Shown: positions 52,832-61,352 of the stretch, one piece after another
Layout: the number at the start of each line of letters is the position of its first letter
How positions within the stretch are numbered: position 1 is the stretch's first letter
Assembly: GCA_001870995.2 (NCBI GenBank)
Contig: MLAV02000003.1
Span: forward strand, 62,001-126,000
Length of the DNA: 64,000 nt
Reading direction: 5' to 3'
DNA from: Chitinophaga sp. CB10
GTDB taxonomy: Bacteria > Bacteroidota > Bacteroidia > Chitinophagales > Chitinophagaceae
Notes under the pieces: model-generated
What the model was told of the DNA's origin: nothing
Seen by the model: only the letters and a program-made list of their open reading frames with translations
Databases searched by the model: none
Made by a program: the position numbers and the translations under genes

Positions 52832-54205
52832 ATGAGTAAAATAAAAACTGCTTTTTTCTGTCAGAATTGTGGATATGAATCTGCAAAATGGAATGGTAAA
52901 TGTCCGAGTTGCGGTCAGTGGAACACCTTCGTGGAAGAAAGAGTGCAAAAGGATATACCTGTTAAGCAGGATTGGAAAGCCAGTGATAACCCGCTCGCAC
53001 GTACGCAGAAATTTGTGAACCTTTCCGATGTGGAAGCAGTGGCGGAAAAGCGGCTCCTCACGCCGGACAATGAACTCAACCGCGTGCTGGGAGGCGGTAT
53101 AGTGGCGGGTTCCCTCGTATTGGTCGGGGGCGAACCGGGCATTGGCAAGTCCACTCTCTTCCTGCAAAATGCGTTACAATTACAAAACGTAAGAACGCTT
53201 TACATCAGTGGCGAAGAGAGCGAACAACAGATCAAAATGAGGGCTGACCGCATCAACATCACCAACGATCAGTTTTACCTGCTCACTGAGACCTCCACGC
53301 AGACGATATTTTCTGAGATCAGGAAATTGCAGCCGCAGTTAGTGGTGGTGGACTCCATACAAACGCTGCAATCCCCCTTTATTGAATCCGCTCCGGGCAG
53401 CGTATCGCAGATACGGGAGACCACGGCGGAACTGCAGCGCTTTGCCAAAGAGAGCAATACCCCTGTTTTCCTCATTGGGCATATCACCAAAGACGGGTCC
53501 ATCGCAGGACCTAAAGTATTGGAACACATGGTGGATACGGTGCTTCAGTTTGAAGGGGACCAGCATTATGCTTACCGCATACTCCGCACTATAAAAAACA
53601 GGTTTGGCTCTACTGCCGAACTGGGTATTTACGAAATGACGGGAACGGGATTAAGGCAGGTAACCAACCCTTCCGAAATCCTCATCTCGCAGCGGGAGGA
53701 CCTGCTCAGCGGCGTGGCCATCTCAGCCACCATGGAGGGCATGCGCCCCCTGCTGGTAGAAGTGCAGGCGCTCGTTACGCAGTCCGTTTACGGTACGCCG
53801 CAGCGCACGGCTACGGGTTTTGATTTGCGCCGGCTGCAACTGCTGCTCGCCGTACTGGAAAAGCGCGGAGGATTTCATTTTGGCGTAAAGGACGTATTCC
53901 TCAACATTGCCGGCGGCCTGCGTGTGGAGGATCCTGCGATTGACCTGGCGGTGCTTTGCGCCTTGCTGAGCTCTTACGAAGATGTGTCGCTCCCGAATAA
54001 AGTATGCTTCTCCGGCGAGGTAGGCCTCAGCGGGGAGATACGCGCCGTAAACCGCATAGAGCAACGTATTGCGGAAGCGGAGAAGCTGGGATTTGAAAAG
54101 ATTTTCATCTCCCGGTACAACAAAAAAGGAATAGATTTCACTAAATTTAATATCGAAGTAATTGCTGTTGGCCGTGTGGAGGAAGTGTACCGGCAGCTGT
54201 TTTAA
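52832..54205 (+). CDS. radA: DNA repair protein RadA
   Basis: A 457-residue RecA-like branch-migration helicase that helps RecA-driven recombination. The N-terminal zinc finger is CQNCGYESAKWNGKCPSCG, Walker A is GGEPGIGKST, the RadA motif is KNRFGSTAELGIYEM and the C-terminal Lon-like domain holds GLSGEIRAVNRIEQRI. A near-consensus -7 box (TTACTTTG) lies about 28 bases upstream. comF follows after 18 bases. Confidence 0.97.
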   Translation: MSKIKTAFFCQNCGYESAKWNGKCPSCGQWNTFVEERVQKDIPVKQDWKASDNPLARTQKFVNLSDVEAVAEKRLLTPDNELNRVLGGGIVAGSLVLVGGEPGIGKSTLFLQNALQLQNVRTLYISGEESEQQIKMRADRINITNDQFYLLTETSTQTIFSEIRKLQPQLVVVDSIQTLQSPFIESAPGSVSQIRETTAELQRFAKESNTPVFLIGHITKDGSIAGPKVLEHMVDTVLQFEGDQHYAYRILRTIKNRFGSTAELGIYEMTGTGLRQVTNPSEILISQREDLLSGVAISATMEGMRPLLVEVQALVTQSVYGTPQRTATGFDLRRLQLLLAVLEKRGGFHFGVKDVFLNIAGGLRVEDPAIDLAVLCALLSSYEDVSLPNKVCFSGEVGLSGEIRAVNRIEQRIAEAEKLGFEKIFISRYNKKGIDFTKFNIEVIAVGRVEEVYRQLF

Positions 54206-54223
54206 CCATTATATCTTTTTTTG

Positions 54224-54910
54224 ATGATTGCCCGTTTGTTAACGCCCCTGGTAGACCTGTTCTACCCGCACTGCTGCGCTATTTGCGGCGCAGCGCTGGA
54301 CCAGCAGTCCGACAAAATTTGCATCGCCTGCGAAGCCGCATTGCCGGTGACGGGGTTCCATCTGTTTGCGGATAATCCGATAGAAAAAATTTTTTGGGGG
54401 AGAACGAAAGTAGCGCATGCGATGGCGGCTTATTATTATTCACAGTCGTCCGGCGTACAGGAGATGATCCACCAGTTCAAGTATAAGCAACGGGAGGACC
54501 TGGCCTATTACCTGGGCCGAAAAACAGGTTTGATGCTCACCCAAACCTCATGGCTACACGAAATTGACAGGATAGTGCCGGTGCCATTGTATAGCAAAAA
54601 AGAGCGGAAGCGGGGTTATAACCAGGCCAGGGCGCTGGCGGCAGGCATGGCGGAGGTAACAAACAAGCCGTTGGCTACCAATTTGTTATCGAGGCAGATA
54701 TATACGCATACGCAAACGAAGAAGGGCCGGATTGGGCGGTGGTCTAATGTGGCGGAGGTATTCAGGGCCTCTCCTGCTGCGGCAGGCCTGCACCTGCTGC
54801 TGGTGGACGATGTGATTACCACGGGCGCCACTACCGAAGCCTGTTGCAAGGCCCTGACGGACGCTGGCGCTACGGTGAGCGTTGCCTGCCTGGCTTATGC
54901 CTGGGGCTAA
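54224..54910 (+). CDS. comF: ComF-family phosphoribosyltransferase-like protein
   Basis: A 228-residue protein of the ComF/GntX family, linked to natural transformation or DNA uptake in some bacteria. The N-terminal zinc-finger type block PHCCAICGAALDQQSDKIC is followed by a PRTase domain with PRPP motif LLLVDDVITTGATTEACCKAL. The start is the ATG at 54224; a TTG three bases earlier is less likely. It lies directly after radA, fitting a DNA-processing context. Confidence 0.88.
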   Translation: MIARLLTPLVDLFYPHCCAICGAALDQQSDKICIACEAALPVTGFHLFADNPIEKIFWGRTKVAHAMAAYYYSQSSGVQEMIHQFKYKQREDLAYYLGRKTGLMLTQTSWLHEIDRIVPVPLYSKKERKRGYNQARALAAGMAEVTNKPLATNLLSRQIYTHTQTKKGRIGRWSNVAEVFRASPAAAGLHLLLVDDVITTGATTEACCKALTDAGATVSVACLAYAWG

Positions 54911-54965
54911 AAAAAATATATTTTATGATAACGGATAGTTAACTTTATAGTCGAGTCTGAGCCGT

Positions 54966-54973
54966 TATTTTTG
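54966..54973 (+). promoter_or_regulatory. -7 box of the glutathione peroxidase gene
   Basis: TATTTTTG, 31 bases before the chosen ATG. It rules out the longer frame starting at 54971. No clear -33 TTG. Confidence 0.5.
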
Positions 54974-55003
54974 TTCCTGCTAATTTTTCAATTACCCTGG
55001 GAT

Positions 55004-55534
55004 ATGTTTAAGATTACAATACTCTCTGTTTTTATGCTGTTTGCAGCTACTGCATCACATATTTATGATTTTAAGGTAGATGCCGTTGACGGTGGTAAAA
55101 TTAACTTCTCCAAATTCAAAGGCAAGAAGATACTGATAGTAAATACCGCTTCTCTCTGCGGCAACACTCCCCAGTACGAAGGACTGGAGAAACTGTATAA
55201 GAAATATGAAAAAAGCCTGGTGATAGTAGGTTTTCCTGCCAACAACTTTGGCAGCCAGGAACCGGGCAGCAACAAGGAAATCCAGGAGTTTTGCACCAAA
55301 AAGTACGCGGTTACTTTTCCAATGGCTGCAAAGATCTCTGTAAAAGGGGCTGACATCCATCCGCTGTACAAATGGCTGATGGACGAAAGTAAGGCCAAAC
55401 ACCTGGAGCCTGCGGCTGTGACCTGGAATTTCCAGAAGTACCTGCTGGACGAGAAAGGCAACCTGCTGGCTGTATTTTCACCAAAAACACAACCGGATGC
55501 ACCTGAGGTGATTGCAGCGATCGAGAAAAAATAA
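55004..55534 (+). CDS. Exported glutathione peroxidase-family protein
   Basis: A 176-residue thioredoxin-fold peroxidase that reduces hydroperoxides. A short signal peptide (residues 1-18) suggests export to the periplasm. The family tetrad is present: Cys52 (peroxidatic, in NTASLCGNT), Gln85 (NNFGSQEPGS), Trp141 and Asn142 (TWNFQKYL). It has Cys rather than selenocysteine, so electrons probably come from thioredoxin-like partners rather than glutathione. It starts 93 bases after comF with its own -7 box. Confidence 0.92.
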   Translation: MFKITILSVFMLFAATASHIYDFKVDAVDGGKINFSKFKGKKILIVNTASLCGNTPQYEGLEKLYKKYEKSLVIVGFPANNFGSQEPGSNKEIQEFCTKKYAVTFPMAAKISVKGADIHPLYKWLMDESKAKHLEPAAVTWNFQKYLLDEKGNLLAVFSPKTQPDAPEVIAAIEKK

Positions 55535-55658
55535 TTTTCAACCTCCCCCCCAAACATACTCCTTTGCCATATTTAGGGTAACGAATTGTTACTGCGGCTA
55601 CGTATATCCGTAACCGTGGACTGAACTAATATTCATTCACCCTGGAGCGAACCATTGC

Positions 55659-56204
55659 ATGAAACATCTACTAGTGTACTTACAACCAACTATGCTATTC
55701 CTGGCCGGAGCCATTGGGTTTACCGCCTGTCAGAACGTGATCGATGAACCTACCTTGTCCTGCCCTGAAATGGTGTTTACCTACACCACCGAGGGAAAAA
55801 CCACGCCGCTTAACCTTTCCAGCAGTTTATTATTCCGCGCGGAAACGGACAGCGGGGGCCAAAAGTATGTGAGTATTGAGGCCATCAGCGATAGCATGAA
55901 AGTAATCCTGAATTTATTTGACGGCATGTATGTGGACAGCCTGCTGGCAAATGATTCCATCAAGCTCAAGACCTACACCTTTTCCCGGAAAACGAAGGAG
56001 CAGGGAGGGCTGGTAATGGTGGGCACCCGGCTGCCGGGCTATGATTATCATTTCCCGGATACGGACAGTTCCAGCATTACCATCACCCGTATCAACACCA
56101 AACGGAAGACGATCACCGGCTATTACTATTATACGGCCGGCGGCAATATGGTGAAGGGCCAGGGCACTTTCCAGAACACCTGTTATACCTCGTTGTCGCG
56201 CTAA
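55659..56204 (+). CDS. Lipoprotein of unknown function
   Basis: A 181-residue lipoprotein with a long, hydrophobic signal region (AGAIGFTAC, Cys24). The mature part is beta-rich with many Ser, Thr and Tyr and repeated Asp-Ser pairs, plus Cys36 and a C-terminal Cys that could form a disulfide. No family recognised. A short gap precedes holB, 29 bases downstream. Confidence 0.72.
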   Translation: MKHLLVYLQPTMLFLAGAIGFTACQNVIDEPTLSCPEMVFTYTTEGKTTPLNLSSSLLFRAETDSGGQKYVSIEAISDSMKVILNLFDGMYVDSLLANDSIKLKTYTFSRKTKEQGGLVMVGTRLPGYDYHFPDTDSSSITITRINTKRKTITGYYYYTAGGNMVKGQGTFQNTCYTSLSR

Positions 56205-56233
56205 GGTTTATCCCCTTTTCATTATCTTGCGGC

Positions 56234-57373
56234 ATGCTTTTTAAAGATATCATAGGACAGTCCGCCGTAGCACATCAGCTGGTTCAATCCGTACAGCAGA
56301 ACCGCCTTAGTCATGCTCTGATATTGCTTGCACCGGAAGGTAGCGGCGGGCTTCCGCTTGGGCTGGCCTTTACGCAGTACCTGGTTTGTGAAAACAAGCA
56401 ACCGGAAGGGGCCTGCGGCCATTGTTCGGCCTGTATCAAAGCATCGCAGTATATCCATCCGGATATTCATTTTTCCTATCCCGTCATCCCCCGAAAGGCC
56501 GGCGATAAGCCGGTGAGTACGGATTATGTCAGTGAGTGGAGGGAGTTTGTGACGACGAATCCGTATGGGAATACCTATGACTGGTTACAATTCATCGGGG
56601 CGGAGAATAAGCAGGGTAACATTACGGCTACGGAGTGCCAGGATATTATCCGTAAGCTCAACCTGAAAAGTTTTGAGAGCGGGTATAAGATCCTGCTGAT
56701 GTGGATGCCGGAGTACCTGGGCAACGAGGGCAACAGGCTGCTAAAGCTGATCGAGGAGCCGCCGGTCAACACCCTGTTTATATTTGTGGCGGAAAACCAG
56801 GAGCAGATCCTGGCCACTATCCTTTCCCGCACGCATCTGATTAAGGTAAATCCTATTGCTAAGGAGGAGATGGTAAAGTCGCTGACGGAGCGCGGCAACG
56901 TACCGCTGGCAAGGGCGCAGCAAATAGCTACCATCGCGGCGGGGAATTACCGGGAGGCGGTGTACCTGTTACAGCACTCGGACGACGACTACCACGAACT
57001 GCTGCGCAATTGGCTGAACTACATTTTTACTGGTAACAGGGGGGCTTTACAGGAGTGGATTGAAGCTATTTCCAGCGCCAAAACCGGCCGTGAAAACCAA
57101 AAGCAGTTTCTGCGGTACTTTATCAACCTGCTGGAACATGCGGTAAGGCTGCAGTTTATTGACCGGAGCCAGCTGGCGTTTTCGGCGGAGGAGATGGACT
57201 TTTCGGCCAAGCTGCTGAAGCTGGCCGGGATGGAGCAAATTGAGCAGATTGTGGAGCTGCTGGACAATGCTTACTATCATATTGAACGCAACGCCAACGC
57301 AAAAATGCTATTTCATGCATTGTCCATCAAGCTACAATATATATTTAAAAAGAAACCTCTGCCTCAAACGTAA
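56234..57373 (+). CDS. holB: DNA polymerase III delta' subunit
   Basis: A 379-residue clamp-loader subunit that helps open the beta clamp. The AAA+ fold starts MLFKDIIGQSAVAHQLVQSV, with a degenerate P-loop APEGSGGLPLGLAF (no GKT), as usual for delta', and the zinc module CENKQPEGACGHCSAC. Sensor region and RLLKLIEEPP are typical. It is followed after 147 bases by the RicT/PSP1 gene, an order also conserved in Firmicutes and other groups. Confidence 0.93.
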   Translation: MLFKDIIGQSAVAHQLVQSVQQNRLSHALILLAPEGSGGLPLGLAFTQYLVCENKQPEGACGHCSACIKASQYIHPDIHFSYPVIPRKAGDKPVSTDYVSEWREFVTTNPYGNTYDWLQFIGAENKQGNITATECQDIIRKLNLKSFESGYKILLMWMPEYLGNEGNRLLKLIEEPPVNTLFIFVAENQEQILATILSRTHLIKVNPIAKEEMVKSLTERGNVPLARAQQIATIAAGNYREAVYLLQHSDDDYHELLRNWLNYIFTGNRGALQEWIEAISSAKTGRENQKQFLRYFINLLEHAVRLQFIDRSQLAFSAEEMDFSAKLLKLAGMEQIEQIVELLDNAYYHIERNANAKMLFHALSIKLQYIFKKKPLPQT

Positions 57374-57413
57374 TAACCCGGGGGCTTAGGGGGCCATTAC
57401 CCTTTGTTTTCCT

Positions 57414-57421
57414 TATCTTTG
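57414..57421 (+). promoter_or_regulatory. -7 box of the RicT/PSP1 gene
   Basis: TATCTTTG, giving a predicted start near 57428 and a leader of about 93 bases before the ATG at 57521. No clear -33 TTG. Confidence 0.5.
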
Positions 57422-57520
57422 CTGCTTTCCGTCTTTTTGTTTTTATTACAGGAATACTGTATATTAAGGGGATGGAATGACCTGAAATGCTTATTTCTAA
57501 AATTTAAACTATTTAATAAT

Positions 57521-58996
57521 ATGGCTTGTGCCGGATGTGGTACGGGTGTAGATGGTAAGCCAGCAGGATGTAAGAGTAATGGAGGATGCAGTACAGGAGG
57601 TTGTAACAGACTGAATGTGTTTGATTGGTTATCCAATATTCCACTAGCAGACAGCTTATCACCATTTGACATTATTGAAGTTAGTTTTAACAATGGAAGC
57701 CGCAAAGATTTTTACCGTAATGTAACCAAACAGCATCTTGATAAGGGTGAGATGGTTACGGTGGAAGGAGTCAGCGGGTTTGATGTTGGAACAGTAAGCC
57801 TGACAGGTGAACTGGTAAAACTACAGATGAAAAAGCGACGCGCAGAGGACACACCCGAAGTAAAAAAGGTCCTGCGTCGATCAACACACGACGACCTGCA
57901 AAGGATGAGTGATAATAAGGCCCGAGAAAAGGAGGCATTGATTAAATCAAGGGCATTAGCCCGCAGCCTGGGCCTTGAAATGAAACTCACTGAGGTCGAA
58001 ATTCAGGCCGATGGCCGAAAAGCAACGTTCTTTTACACTGCCGATGATCGTGTCGATTTCCGTGAACTGATTAAGGTGTACGCCTCCGAGTTCAGGGCTA
58101 AAGTGGAGATGCGCCAGATCGGCGCTCGCCAGGAAGCCGGAAAAGTGGGAGGTATTGGTAGCTGCGGCCGCGAATTATGCTGCTCTACCTGGCTTTCTGA
58201 TTTCAAAAGCGTGAACACCACCGCTGCCCGTTATCAGAACCTGTCCATCAACCAGGCGAAGTTATCCGGACAATGTGGCCGCCTCAAATGCTGCCTCAAC
58301 TATGAGCTGGATACTTACATGGATGCGCTGAAAGACTTCCCGGACGATGCCGACACCATTGAAACTGCGAACGGGGTAGCCACCTTACAGAAACGCGATA
58401 TCTTCAAGAGCCTGATGTGGTATTCCTACGAGGGAAGTAACAAGCAATATCCGCTGACCATCGCCAGGGCTAAGGAGATCCGCCTGCTGAACAGACAGGG
58501 CATTAAGCCGGATGATCTGAAAGCCGTAGAGGTGGTTAATGTCCATAAGCCGAAGGAAACCGATCTCGGGTTTGCAGACGTAGTAGGACAGATCAGCCTG
58601 AAATCACTGGAAAAGACTGTTCAGAAGCGCAAGCAGAAGGACAAGGACAAACAGAAACAACAGAAAGGCGATTCCGGCAAACAGCCGCAGCAGCGCCAGG
58701 AAGCCAAGCAAGAGCCGAAAGGACAGCAGCAGGGCCGCCACGAAAACCGCCAGCAGGATCGCAACCGGCAAAAGCAGGACAACCGTCCGCAGAAGCAGGG
58801 AGGCCAGCCCAACCAGGGAGGCAACCAGCAAAACCGCCCGCCGCGCGATCAGCAGCAGGGCCGCCAGCAACAGCAGGGGCCGAAACAGGAAAGAGAAGGA
58901 CAAGGACAGGGCCAGGGACCCAAACAGGACCGCCGCCCGCCTAAGCACCATAAGCCAAAACCTTCCAATCCGAATAACAATAACAATAAAGCATAA
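57521..58996 (+). CDS. PSP1 / RicT-like protein with disordered tail
   Basis: A 491-residue protein with a PSP1 C-terminal-type domain. The N-terminus is cysteine-rich (MACAGCGTGVDGKPAGCK and GGCSTGGC). The core carries the cysteine motifs GSCGRELCCSTWL and GQCGRLKCCLNYE typical of RicT, the YaaT-like proteins that bind iron-sulfur clusters with RicA/RicF and influence RNase Y and sporulation in Bacillus. Residues 370-491 are a low-complexity Lys/Gln/Arg/Gly/Asn tail ending PSNPNNNNNKA. The frame opens at 57404, but the ATG at 57521 matches the family start. It follows holB, as in many genomes. Confidence 0.88.
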   Translation: MACAGCGTGVDGKPAGCKSNGGCSTGGCNRLNVFDWLSNIPLADSLSPFDIIEVSFNNGSRKDFYRNVTKQHLDKGEMVTVEGVSGFDVGTVSLTGELVKLQMKKRRAEDTPEVKKVLRRSTHDDLQRMSDNKAREKEALIKSRALARSLGLEMKLTEVEIQADGRKATFFYTADDRVDFRELIKVYASEFRAKVEMRQIGARQEAGKVGGIGSCGRELCCSTWLSDFKSVNTTAARYQNLSINQAKLSGQCGRLKCCLNYELDTYMDALKDFPDDADTIETANGVATLQKRDIFKSLMWYSYEGSNKQYPLTIARAKEIRLLNRQGIKPDDLKAVEVVNVHKPKETDLGFADVVGQISLKSLEKTVQKRKQKDKDKQKQQKGDSGKQPQQRQEAKQEPKGQQQGRHENRQQDRNRQKQDNRPQKQGGQPNQGGNQQNRPPRDQQQGRQQQQGPKQEREGQGQGQGPKQDRRPPKHHKPKPSNPNNNNNKA

Positions 58997-59030
58997 AAAA
59001 AGAACCGGCTTCAGAGCCGGTTCTTTTTTT
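58995..59030 (+). terminator. Terminator of the RicT/PSP1 gene
   Basis: A 16-bp stem ending AAAGAACCGGCT (to 59010), complementary to AGCCGGTTCTTT (from 59015), with a TCAG loop and a T-run to 59030. Confidence 0.92.
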
Positions 59031-59071
59031 ATATAGCGAGTTAAAATCTTTTATATATAGTGAGTTAAAAT
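59031..59071. repeat. Two direct repeats after the RicT terminator
   Basis: ATATAGCGAGTTAAAAT (59031-59047) and ATATAGTGAGTTAAAAT (59055-59071) differ by one base and are 24 bases apart in phase. They may be regulator half sites or a degenerate insertion scar. Confidence 0.5.
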
Positions 59072-59087
59072 GCGCCGCGTAATCTTA

Positions 59088-59114
59088 AAAGGCCGCCCAG
59101 ACGGAGCAGCCTTT
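59088..59114 (-). terminator. Terminator of the nucleoid-associated protein gene
   Basis: AAAGGC (59088-59093) pairs with GCCTTT (59109-59114), with inner GC/GG pairing. TTTT follows on the minus strand. Confidence 0.55.
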
Positions 59115-59169
59115 GTTAATAATTGGTTTTTGCTTATGAGAAAATCTTTAAGTCCTTTATAGGGGTCCA

Positions 59170-60222
59170 CTAAGCCTCGTTCTCAAACAAGAGCTTGTAG
59201 TAGTGCATATTTGTAGCCTCATCGAACCCGCGTTCGATCAGCTCCCGATTACCATGTATATAGATATGAAAATTCCTGTCCAGCTTCAGAATGCTTTTAA
59301 AGACTTTCTGTTGCTTTTTAACGGCTGGTGCAGATATTTCAAATTCGTCAGGGATATCCTGCTGGAACGTTTGCTGGTATTCGTTCCTGTATTCTTTAAA
59401 TGAAGCGATAGCGTCCGGATGGCCCAACACCTCGTTTGCAAAGTCATCTAACTGAAAATGCTCTTTCTCCTTAAAGTATGCGGCTGATTTGTTGAGCAGA
59501 TCCACCTGATCCACCCGGTCCATTTCATACTCCGTGGGCAGTTTGGTATCGATGAACTGCTTACACATGTTTACGGCCAGTTCGGTTTGATGGTAGCTAT
59601 CTTCCCTCCTCGTTACCTGTAAAAATGCGTCTTTCCAATATGCTGCTTCTGTTTGCTTTCCAGTACTATCCACTATACTCACCTTATAGCCATCTTCCTC
59701 CTCTATATTAAAGACCAGGCATCCTTTGTCAAGCTTATTAATATTGATGCCGTCTTCATAATTCACCTGGTAATTGTCATCCTCAAGGAAAACTTTCAGA
59801 TAGGTATCCCGGTTTTCTGATTTGAAAATTCCAATGGCAGGCACTTCTTCTCCATCCACAAGACATTTGCTAAAGTAGGCTATATACAGCTCTCCACCTT
59901 TGATTTTGGGATGGGTGGAATGTTTATATAGATGTTTGGCAATATTTACAGACTGCTCCTGAAACTCATTTTGGTTGCCAAATATACGTCGACAATATTG
60001 AAAAACTTCATTCAGCTGCAAATCTGCTTCATGAAAAAACCTGAAATACTCTGCCGACTTGGTAAACGGCTGAATAAAATAAGTGATCAACAACTGGCTG
60101 ATGGTTTCATCCTCCAACTGCAACGGTGCTTTGGAACAAAGCAGCATTTCCTCATTGGAGGAATTTCCTACCTTATGAATAGTCAGGTGCGCCAGATCTT
60201 TAAACTCCGAAACGTGAATCAT
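59170..60222 (-). CDS. Nucleoid-associated protein (YejK/NdpA-like)
   Basis: A 350-residue soluble protein of the 37-kDa nucleoid-associated family. The family pattern is visible as SEYFRFFHEADLQLNEVF near residue 60 (KSAEYFRFFHEADL), KGGELYIAYFSKCL, and an IKLDRNFHIYIHGNRELIERG-like end (LDRNFHIYIHG). It is thought to bind DNA or the nucleoid; the role is poorly known. A TACTTTTG -7 box lies only 5 bases upstream of the ATG, so transcription may be nearly leaderless. Confidence 0.88.
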   Translation of the reverse strand: MIHVSEFKDLAHLTIHKVGNSSNEEMLLCSKAPLQLEDETISQLLITYFIQPFTKSAEYFRFFHEADLQLNEVFQYCRRIFGNQNEFQEQSVNIAKHLYKHSTHPKIKGGELYIAYFSKCLVDGEEVPAIGIFKSENRDTYLKVFLEDDNYQVNYEDGININKLDKGCLVFNIEEEDGYKVSIVDSTGKQTEAAYWKDAFLQVTRREDSYHQTELAVNMCKQFIDTKLPTEYEMDRVDQVDLLNKSAAYFKEKEHFQLDDFANEVLGHPDAIASFKEYRNEYQQTFQQDIPDEFEISAPAVKKQQKVFKSILKLDRNFHIYIHGNRELIERGFDEATNMHYYKLLFENEA

Positions 60223-60383
60223 GCGGGCAAAAGTAGTAAAATACCGCGCAACGGGAATTTGCCAGCTCCCGAAAAATCCTACTAGATAATTAAAATGCCC
60301 GACAGCAGCGCCTTTCCTTTGATCAAGTAAAAAATAAATTTCTGGAATAGTTGATTATTTTAATGCGGCAAAAATCCACTCTC

Positions 60384-61268
60384 ATGAAAAAGATATACAT
60401 GCTGGCACTACTCGCAGGTGGTAGCCTGCCGGCCCTGGCCCAGGAAAGCCCCCTTTACACCGCCAGGGACCTCACGGCGGAAAACATGTTTTCCGTCAAC
60501 ATTGAAGGCCCCAACTTTGACAAGGCCGGTAACTTCTATGTGGTGAATTTCCGGAAAGACGGTACGGTAGGGAAGATTGATACGAAAACAGGCGCCGGCG
60601 AAGTATTCGTCACGCTGCCGGATAGCAGTATAGGCAATTCCGTGAACTTTGACAGCAAAGGCACTATGTATCTCCCCGACTTCAAAGGTCATAATGTGCT
60701 CACGGTGGATATGAAGACGAAAAAGGTAAGCGTGTACGTGCATTCCGACCAGTTTAACCAGCCCAACGACCTTTGCATTAATAAGAAGGACCAGCTGTTT
60801 GCTTCCGATCCTAACTGGAAAGACGGTACGGGCAAGCTGTGGCGCATTGATACCAACCGCAAACCCGTGCTGCTCGAGGCCAATATGGGCACTACCAACG
60901 GCATAGAACTCAGTCCGGACGAAAAGACCCTGTATGTAAATGAGGCCGTCCAGCGTAATATCTGGAAGTACGATGTGGACAAGAAAGGGAACATTTCCAA
61001 CAAAACCCTCTTTGCCAGCTTCCCGGATTACGGTTTTGACGGCATGAAATGCGACAAGGCAGGCAATTTATATGTGGCCCGGTGGGGAAAGGGAACCATC
61101 GCGGTATTATCACCAAAGGGGGCGCTGATCAGGGAAGTACCGCTCAAAGGCAAGCATTGCAGCAACCTAACGTTTGGCGATCCGGACGGGAAAACCGTGT
61201 ACGTAACTTTACAAGACAGAAAATGTGTGGAAACCTTTAGGGTGGAAATCCCCGGAAAGCGTTATTAA
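60384..61268 (+). CDS. SMP-30/gluconolactonase-like exported protein
   Basis: A 294-residue exported beta-propeller. The signal peptide MKKIYMLALLAGGSLPALAQ is followed by repeated propeller blades, with GPNFDKAGNFYVVNF, NSVNFDSKGTMYLPDF, NQPNDLCINKKDQLFASDPNW, GTTNGIELSPDEKTLYVNE and CDKAGNLYVARWGKG. The N and D residues in NQPNDL and TNGIELSPD match the metal-binding sites of the family. It probably hydrolyses a lactone in the periplasm. The frame opens at 60351; the ATG at 60384 gives the signal peptide. Confidence 0.88.
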   Translation: MKKIYMLALLAGGSLPALAQESPLYTARDLTAENMFSVNIEGPNFDKAGNFYVVNFRKDGTVGKIDTKTGAGEVFVTLPDSSIGNSVNFDSKGTMYLPDFKGHNVLTVDMKTKKVSVYVHSDQFNQPNDLCINKKDQLFASDPNWKDGTGKLWRIDTNRKPVLLEANMGTTNGIELSPDEKTLYVNEAVQRNIWKYDVDKKGNISNKTLFASFPDYGFDGMKCDKAGNLYVARWGKGTIAVLSPKGALIREVPLKGKHCSNLTFGDPDGKTVYVTLQDRKCVETFRVEIPGKRY

Positions 61269-61308
61269 GATATAGGGAGCATCACCTCCTCAGTTTTTAG
61301 TTGTTGAA

Positions 61309-61341
61309 AAAAAGACCGGAGCTGGCTACTCCGGTCTTTTT
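61309..61341. terminator. Bidirectional terminator between SMP-30 and glycoside-hydrolase-like genes
   Basis: A 13-bp stem, AAAAAGACCGGAG (61309-61321) / CTCCGGTCTTTTT (61329-61341), shared by the converging genes. Confidence 0.9.
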
Positions 61342-61352
61342 CATTTTCATCC

